From NCBI RefSeq assembly GCF_047948215.1, contig NC_134463.1, forward strand, positions 57,046,201-57,110,200: a stretch of 64,000 bases of DNA. The letters are read 5' to 3'. This DNA comes from Lycorma delicatula (lineage: Eukaryota; Arthropoda; Insecta; Hemiptera; Fulgoridae). The notes beneath the pieces are model-generated. The model saw only the letters and a program-made list of their open reading frames with translations, searched no databases and was not told the origin of the DNA. Within the stretch, counting starts at the first letter, position 1; every line of letters begins with the position of its first letter. The position numbers were made by a program, and so were the translations under genes. This document shows, one piece after another, positions 27,601 to 35,420 of the stretch.

Positions 27601-30600
27601 GTATCCAACCAGTGGTCAGGTACTGTGCAAAATGCTGGTCGGAAGTTGGTACAGTCAGCTAATCTTTACAATTATTGGTTTCAGATGCCGAAAAAGTATA
27701 TAATTGATCATTTAGCTAATAAAGTGTGAAATGGAGCTAAGATTCAAGAAACAGAAAGGAAGTACAACCTTCCTCATGCCGTAATGATGGATAAATTAAA
27801 AGAAAAAAGTTCCTTATTTGCCAGGAAAGGTTCTTCAACAGTTTTAACAAATAATGAAGTAGGGCCCAGGTTTTGTTTTTGAATTTTAATGAGCAGTTAC
27901 TAAATACGAGGTGCGACAAAGGGAGAAGGTGCGAAGTAATAAGACTGATGTGAAAAAAATGCTGCTTACCGTTTTAGTCATGTTTAGTGTTGTCTCCTTC
28001 AAAGTAGTTCCCCTCTGATTGCACACACTTATTCCACCGCTTCTGCCATTGATGGTAACATTTCTGGAACTCATCTTCTGTAATATCCTCCAAGACCCCC
28101 GTCAAAGCTTTTTGGACATCTTGTGTTGTTTGAAAATGGTGTCTCTTGACCGCCATTTTGACTCTTGGAAATAGAAAAAAAGTCGCACGGAGCGATATCT
28201 GGTGAATAAGGTGGCTGTGGTAGTACTGAAATATGATTTGAGGTTAAAAATTGCTGTACTGACAGAGCAGTATGGGATGGCGCATTATCGTGATGCAGAA
28301 TCCAATTATCAGCAATGTTGGCACGGACATGAAGAACTCGTTTACGAAGTCTTTCTAAAATTTCTTTGTAGAAATATTGGTTAACTGTTTGTCCAGGAGG
28401 CACCCACTCTTTATGAACAATTATCTTGGAATCGAAGAAGCACACAAGCATGCATTTCACTTTTGACTTTGACATGCGAGCTTTTTTTGGTCTAGGTGAT
28501 CCCTTTGAGCACCATTGCGAACTTTGGCGTTTTGTCTCTGGATCGTATTGAAAAAACAAACCTTCATCACCAGTGATAACACGACTCAACAAATCTGGAT
28601 TGATTTCCGTTTGCTCTAACAGATCGGCTGCCACATTTTTCCGTGTTTCTCGCTGTTGTGTGAAATTTTTGGGGACCATTTTTGCACAAATCTTTCTCAT
28701 ACCAAGATCTTCAGTTAATATTAGACGAACCGTTTCTCGATTGATGTTGAGTTCTTCCGCAATCATTTTCACGGATAATCTTCGATCAGATAGTACGATT
28801 TCACGCGCCCTGTTCAAGTTGACAAATTTCCGTGGGGTTGATGGTCGTCCACTGCGGTCTTCATCTTCAACATTCGTTCTGCCTTCATTAAAAATTTTAT
28901 GCCACCGAAAAACTTGAGCTCTTGACATAACCTCCTCTCCAAAAGCCTTCTGAAGCTTACCATAAGTTGTCGTCGCGATTTCACCCAATTTAACGCAAAG
29001 AGAAACGGCAAAGAAACCGTTGCGCAATATTTTGCGGTTTCATTTCTGTGACGAGACACACAAACACGTGTTCACTTATTACAGCACAACTCACAACTGA
29101 GCAGTTGCATCAATGTGCCGCCTGGATTAGAAGTAGCTTATAGACCAAGGTCAAAGATGGTGTGCCTTCGCAAGCTGCAGGGTTGCCACATCTTGCAAAG
29201 AAAAATCAGTCTCATTACTTTATTGTCTCACCTCGTATATGCATATTTAAATTTTTTAGTTATGTAAAGTTTTTTAATTACCCTATTGTTCATTCTTTGC
29301 AGGAAGAAGAGCTTCTTCATCCCTGGCTAAGGCCAATGGCTAAACATGAAATTCTAGTTGAACCAAGACAACTAGTTGATGCTGTAGAGGAAATATTGAA
29401 AAAAGATGGAAGACCCAGCCCTTTCACTGAGGGAACACCTAAAAGGAAGAGGTTAGAATTTTTCTTCAATTGCCACCCAGATATTTCTCTTTGAAAGCCA
29501 GAAGCTCTTGGCATTGCAAGATCTCTGGTTATTGAAAGAGCTATTAAAAAAATGGCATGATGATGAAGCACCATATTATTGAGCAAACAGGAATCACTGA
29601 TTTGCTTAAGATCCTAGTAGAATCATAAATGGGGACAAGTCAGAGTTCCAAACTAATCATAACATAAAGGCCTAATAATAGGGCCTAAGGGTTTTAAAGA
29701 TTTATATGAAGTACAAGGCAGTAAAAAGGAGTGTATAATGGTAATGGTGACATTCGATGCCACTGGAAATATGGCACCTTCTTGCATTGTTTTCCCTTGG
29801 GAAAGAATACCAGCTGAAATAAATCAAAAAACCTTGACTGGTCACTGGGAAGACCAAAAAAGGGTGGATGACTTCATCAGTATTTTATGGATATGTAGCA
29901 AATAATTTGTTACCTTTTCTAAAAAATAAAAATACCAGCTTTCCAGTCTGTATTTAATTAATGGTTACAAGTCATAAGTTATGAAGTTGCATTGCTCTGT
30001 AAAGATAGTGATATAATTTTGTACTCATTGCTTCCCAATCCCACGCAAATTCTCCAAACCAGCAGATGCGTTGTTTTCTGACCTATTAAATGTGCTTGGA
30101 AAAAGATGGTTTCTGACTGGCAGAAAAAGACTGGGAACAGATCAGTTACAAAGACCAGTTTTGCTCCTTTGATAGAAGGTCCTTCACAAGCAGTAACAAA
30201 AGATATTTTGCAGAAGCGATTTGAAAAATGTGGAATTTACTTATTTAATAAAGAAAATATTAACTACAACAAATTTTTAACTCATGATTTTAGGGTAGTT
30301 GAGAAACCATGCCAGCTAAAAACTGAAAATTTATTGTTCCATAGTCTATGTCATCCTCTTCACGGATTCAAGAGTTCTGCAGTAGTGGTGAAGAATGGTG
30401 TGGAGATGAATCTGCAAAAGAGCTTTTTTACATATGGAATAAAATTAAAAACTATATCTTATCACAAAACAGGTCTAAGTTCCATCAAGCAGTAACCATT
30501 CTGACCTGCCTCAAGGGAAGCCTACAAAAATCTCAAGCACTGTCACTGCTGAAAAGCCAATTCCATCAACTACTAACTGTCCTGATTTGGCATAAGGAAA

Positions 30601-33600
30601 TTCTATTGAAATTCTACTGAACTTTCTACCTTAAATAACTTTGATGTTCCATCAAGCAGCAAGCATCATGACCCTTTGGAAGATGGTCCAATAACTGATG
30701 AACTTCCTTTTTTTACTAATCTTGACATTTCAATAATCAGTAAACATCAGACGTAATGATGACTGTTCTCTGTCTGGATAAAGTGGATCAATTCAGCTCC
30801 GATAGTGGTTCAATTGAAACCAACCAGTAACTAAAACAGGCAGTTAAATAAAGAGGTTGGTCAATTTCAAGAAGCATCCCTACCTAAACCAAATATGACC
30901 TGTGTCACACCTAAAGCCAGTAAGCCTCCAACAAATTCAATCAGCCTAGCCTTTGCTGACTGTGTGGTTTGGCCTGTCCAGTCCCCAGTAAAAAAAGGAA
31001 AGAAAAGCCTTACAAAAAAATCAAATTCCAGATGCTATAGGGGCTGGAACTTAAGTCGAATACTGGGAAAAATCAAAACAAAATTAAACTATTAAACAAA
31101 GAGAATAAAAAGAAAAATACTTGAGAGATAGAAAAAAATAGAAGGAGAGTTCAAATGGAAGCAAACAGAAGTAAAAAATGAGAACATGAAAATGATAGAA
31201 AACTTTTGAACCAAAACATGAACAATGAATGACTTATTGGACCTAGAACACCTACAGACTGAAGAACTTGAGAGCATTTCATTGAAGGATGATTACGCTT
31301 TAATAGAATTCAAATTTGAAGCAGGAGACAATAAAGGTTATTATGTTAGACAAATTTTAAGTGTACAGAGAAGTGAAATTTCAGTTTTGCGTCTATTAAA
31401 AAGTAAGAAATGTGGCAACAAATTCATTGTTGAGAAACTGAAGAATTTAGTTCCATGAAAGTGTTGTTTTTTAAACCTTCATATATTACCCTGTGTTACA
31501 TGGAACTATAATTTAAGGTTTGATAGATTATACAAAATTATTTTTTAAATATTAAAGTCAATATATTTATTTCATGAATAGTGAAGTTGTGGTCAGTAAT
31601 TGGGAAAAGTAGTCGATTATTGGTGATTTTGTAATTTCACAAAAAAAAAAATCTAAAACCCAATTTCAAGCAGTAACAGCTAAAAAACAGAGCTTGCCAT
31701 AATTTAATATAAAGTTAATATTTTCGAATTATATTATGATATTTCTTTATAATTGAATGGTTAAATTATATCAAAATTTAAAAGTTTAAAAAGTTTAACT
31801 TGCTGGAAATTGGTACATTCATCCTAGTTATTAACTGAATACCTAGAACAAACACACTGTAACAATACATTTAATAAATTACATCTATATATGTGTAACA
31901 ACATTGGGGTTGGGGAATATGTTTCTTCATATTCTCCTGGTAGATGAATTTAGGTTCGTGTAACTCTGATAATATTAATCAAACCACTCAACATTTGTAT
32001 GATTTTGAAAGGTGACATTTGTCGAGTATTTTAAAAAGTTTGTATTAGTTTGTTTATTTAAAAGTTAGTCTTGGAAATAAGAGAAAATAAGATGAAACAT
32101 ACATTGATAAGATGATACATTATAAAATTTTATTGAAAAAAGGGAAGAAGTGACTCAGGCTGCTAAAAAAATTTTTGATGTTTATGGACATTATGCAGCA
32201 TCAGCATGAGTTACACAAAGCTGGTTCAAGCATTTCCAGTAAACAGTCATGGTATCAGTAATGAACTAAACATAGACCACAAAACAGTTTTAAAACATTT
32301 GAAGAAGGCTGTTTAAAAAAACCCAGTCTTTTGTTGCTACATGATTTAAGAATAAAAAATTTAATGAAATGAATTTCCATGTCAAATCATTGCTAAAATG
32401 TAAATCAAATAATTATTGATTATGATTGAAACGATAAAATGATTTTTTTAAAACTACCATAATTGTTCATTATACATGATTAATAATGTGCAGAAAGATT
32501 GTAACTGAAGTAAGGTGAAGTTCTGCAAACAGTAGCAAAACTAGGCTTGACGCCAAGAAAAGTGATGGGTATACAGTGGCACAGGAAAGAAATTGTTCAC
32601 TAGGAGCTGCTGCTGCCTATTCAAAAAATTGATTCTAACCTCTTCTGTCAACAACTAAAAAGATTTACTCCAAGCAGTCAAGGTAAAGCATGTAAAATTG
32701 ATTGTTAGGAAAAGTGACATTGTCCATTACAACAGTGCCAGACCCCACACAATTTTGCTGACCCATCAAACAATAATAGAGTTTGGCTGGGAAATTTTGA
32801 TGGATCCACTGTATAGTCTTGACATTGCACCACAATTAATCTACAGTTTTTTTTTTGGTCTCCACAGAAAATATACACTCATATATATATATATATATAT
32901 ATATGAGTGTAAATTTTTTCCTAAGTTTGTATGAAAAATACAATAATATAATTTTTTTTACTAATTTATAAAATAAGATTTTGGTTTAGAGATTTAAATA
33001 TTAATGGCATGCAGTGGAATTTTCAACAAACATTATACTGATGATCTACAACCAGGTTACAAAAAGTGGCTTTGGTTAATGGGTCATTATGTTTAGTTCC
33101 AGGATAACATTCAATTTCCTGAAACATTCCAGATGTTAAAACAAATAGGTTGTGAACTCCTTTTAATAAACTGATGGCAAATGTTTAATTACTTACCTAA
33201 TCTTGTTATTAATACAATAGATTGGATTAATCCAGTTAAAAATGTTAGTAGCATTACAAAATCCTGATTTAAACCATTTGTATAGTCATTAATTATTATT
33301 GCCAAAAATGCTGCAGGTCCTATGAATACTTCTTTTACTGTACCAAATATTGCATAGACAGTAAGACCAATTAGCGTGGTTCTCAATCCATTCTGTAAAG
33401 AGGAAACAATTACTAACAATCTTGCTTCTTCCCTATTACAGATAATAAGATGTAATTTATATGAAAAAAATTCAGTATCTAAGTAATACAAAAAATTTAA
33501 TTGTTGATTGCGTATAGGAATTTTTTAATTTGTAAAACTTTTTTATATTCAGATCTGTCTGAATTTAATTTTATTAAATTTTAATTCATTCAACAATAAT

Positions 33601-35347
33601 AACATTAACATTAACAGATAACAATAATAACATTAAAATTATTAAAAGTAGCCATCAATTAACTTTCAGATTACATGGATATTGTTTTTCCAGAAGACTG
33701 ATACTAATTATGCTTATGCAACTTCTGTTTTTGAAAGTACAGTTGGCACTTATGTTATGATATCAGTCTTATGAATGTTAGGAAATTCCTTTACTTAACC
33801 AAATAATATATTTAATCTATATTACATTTATTCATTTAGAATGTTTTTTTTTCTCAAATTTAGTGTGTCTAAAAGGTCATCACCACATGCAATAATGTAA
33901 CTGAAGAAAAAACGATGTAATTTGATCCAAAAGGCTTTCTGGAAGAATAATATCATGATTTTGAAATATGATTATTTATAAAATCTATTTGTAATACTTA
34001 GCCTCAAAGTTACTCTTTTAACATTCATTTATGATCATGCTTAATTAAAATAAAATATATATATTTTATGAGAAATAGCATAAAACATGTTCACTTAACG
34101 CAAACTGTGTACATGATGCACAGTTTTTCTAGGGTTTATATACATACATATACACATATATATATATTTTTTACAATCAAAAATCAACTTGAACAACCCA
34201 AGTACAGAATTACAAAGTAAATGAAATGACACTTACCTCATTATTGTTTTCTTTATTCCAATAGCACTTTCACAGGATCCTGCATCATCAGTTGTATATA
34301 AATGATATAAAATTACATATCAAAACATAACATTTTTTTTTTTTTAGAAAAAAATTAAAAGGAAATTTACTATCATATATAGAAAAGATCAAGTCAAATA
34401 AAATAATTATATATATTTAAATATGATGTCAATTAAGAATTAAAAATTAATATTAACTTTAAAAATAAAATAATTAGAAGATTTATACCATGTAACCTGC
34501 CCAGTCGATGTTACATTACTGAGTGGATTTGAAATTATTTATTTACATTCTGATTATATCTATTTTTATCTAAAAACGTGCTGCTGCCATCTATTGCTGC
34601 TTTTGTAATAGTGTCATCTTCATACTCTGTTTGAAAGTTGATCAAGTTGGAAATTCTTTTGTACTTATATAAACAAAATCTCTCCAAAATTTACAAATTT
34701 TACTATTATTATTTAAATTAAATTTCATGATTTCCACTATTTCCAAATTTGTCTGAATATCAGATACAGAAGGTTTGTTATTAATAAGGTGGTCAGCAAC
34801 ATTAGATGAACCCAATTTACCATTTTTACAATTTCTAATGTGTTCTAAGAATCTAGTAAAGACGTATTAGTTTTACCTATATATATATATATATGTATAT
34901 ATATATGATCACAATCATTCCATTTTATTTTATAAATTCTGCATGTATTATATGAGTCAGTGTGATTGTTACTTTTCAAAAATTTTTTTATGTGATTGTT
35001 TGTCTTATATGCCGGTTTAAAATTACTTTTATCATAAATATTAGTTATATTTTCCACTACATTATCAGTGTATAAATATTTTAAATATTAGTTGTCAATA
35101 TTTATATATCATTTATAGGTATAAGAGTAGTGGTATCATAAATTTTTGAAATTTGTTTTTGTATTTCTTTTTTAAAAAAAAAATTGTTATGTTTTGATAT
35201 GTAATTTTATATAATTTATATACAACTGATGATGCAAGATCTCATTAAAGTGCAATTAGAATAAAGAAAAGAAAAATGAGATGTCATTTCATTTACTTTG
35301 TAATTCTGTACTTGGGTTGTTAAAGTTGGTCTTTAATTATAAAAAAT

Positions 35348-35420
<73 letters not shown>

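Noticed and set aside
28573..28917. Plus-strand 114-codon ORF
   Set aside because: Antisense of the mariner transposase.
28071..29027. 318-codon mariner frame as a host gene
   Set aside because: It has terminal repeats, TA flanks and a frameshift; nothing suggests domestication.
35225..35255. Second hammerhead in the right Penelope arm
   Set aside because: CTGATGA is present but the GAAA box reads TAAA and stem II is disrupted.
3579..35418. CRISPR-like arrays
   Set aside because: The repeats are simple TA or ATT microsatellites without spacers, in eukaryotic DNA.
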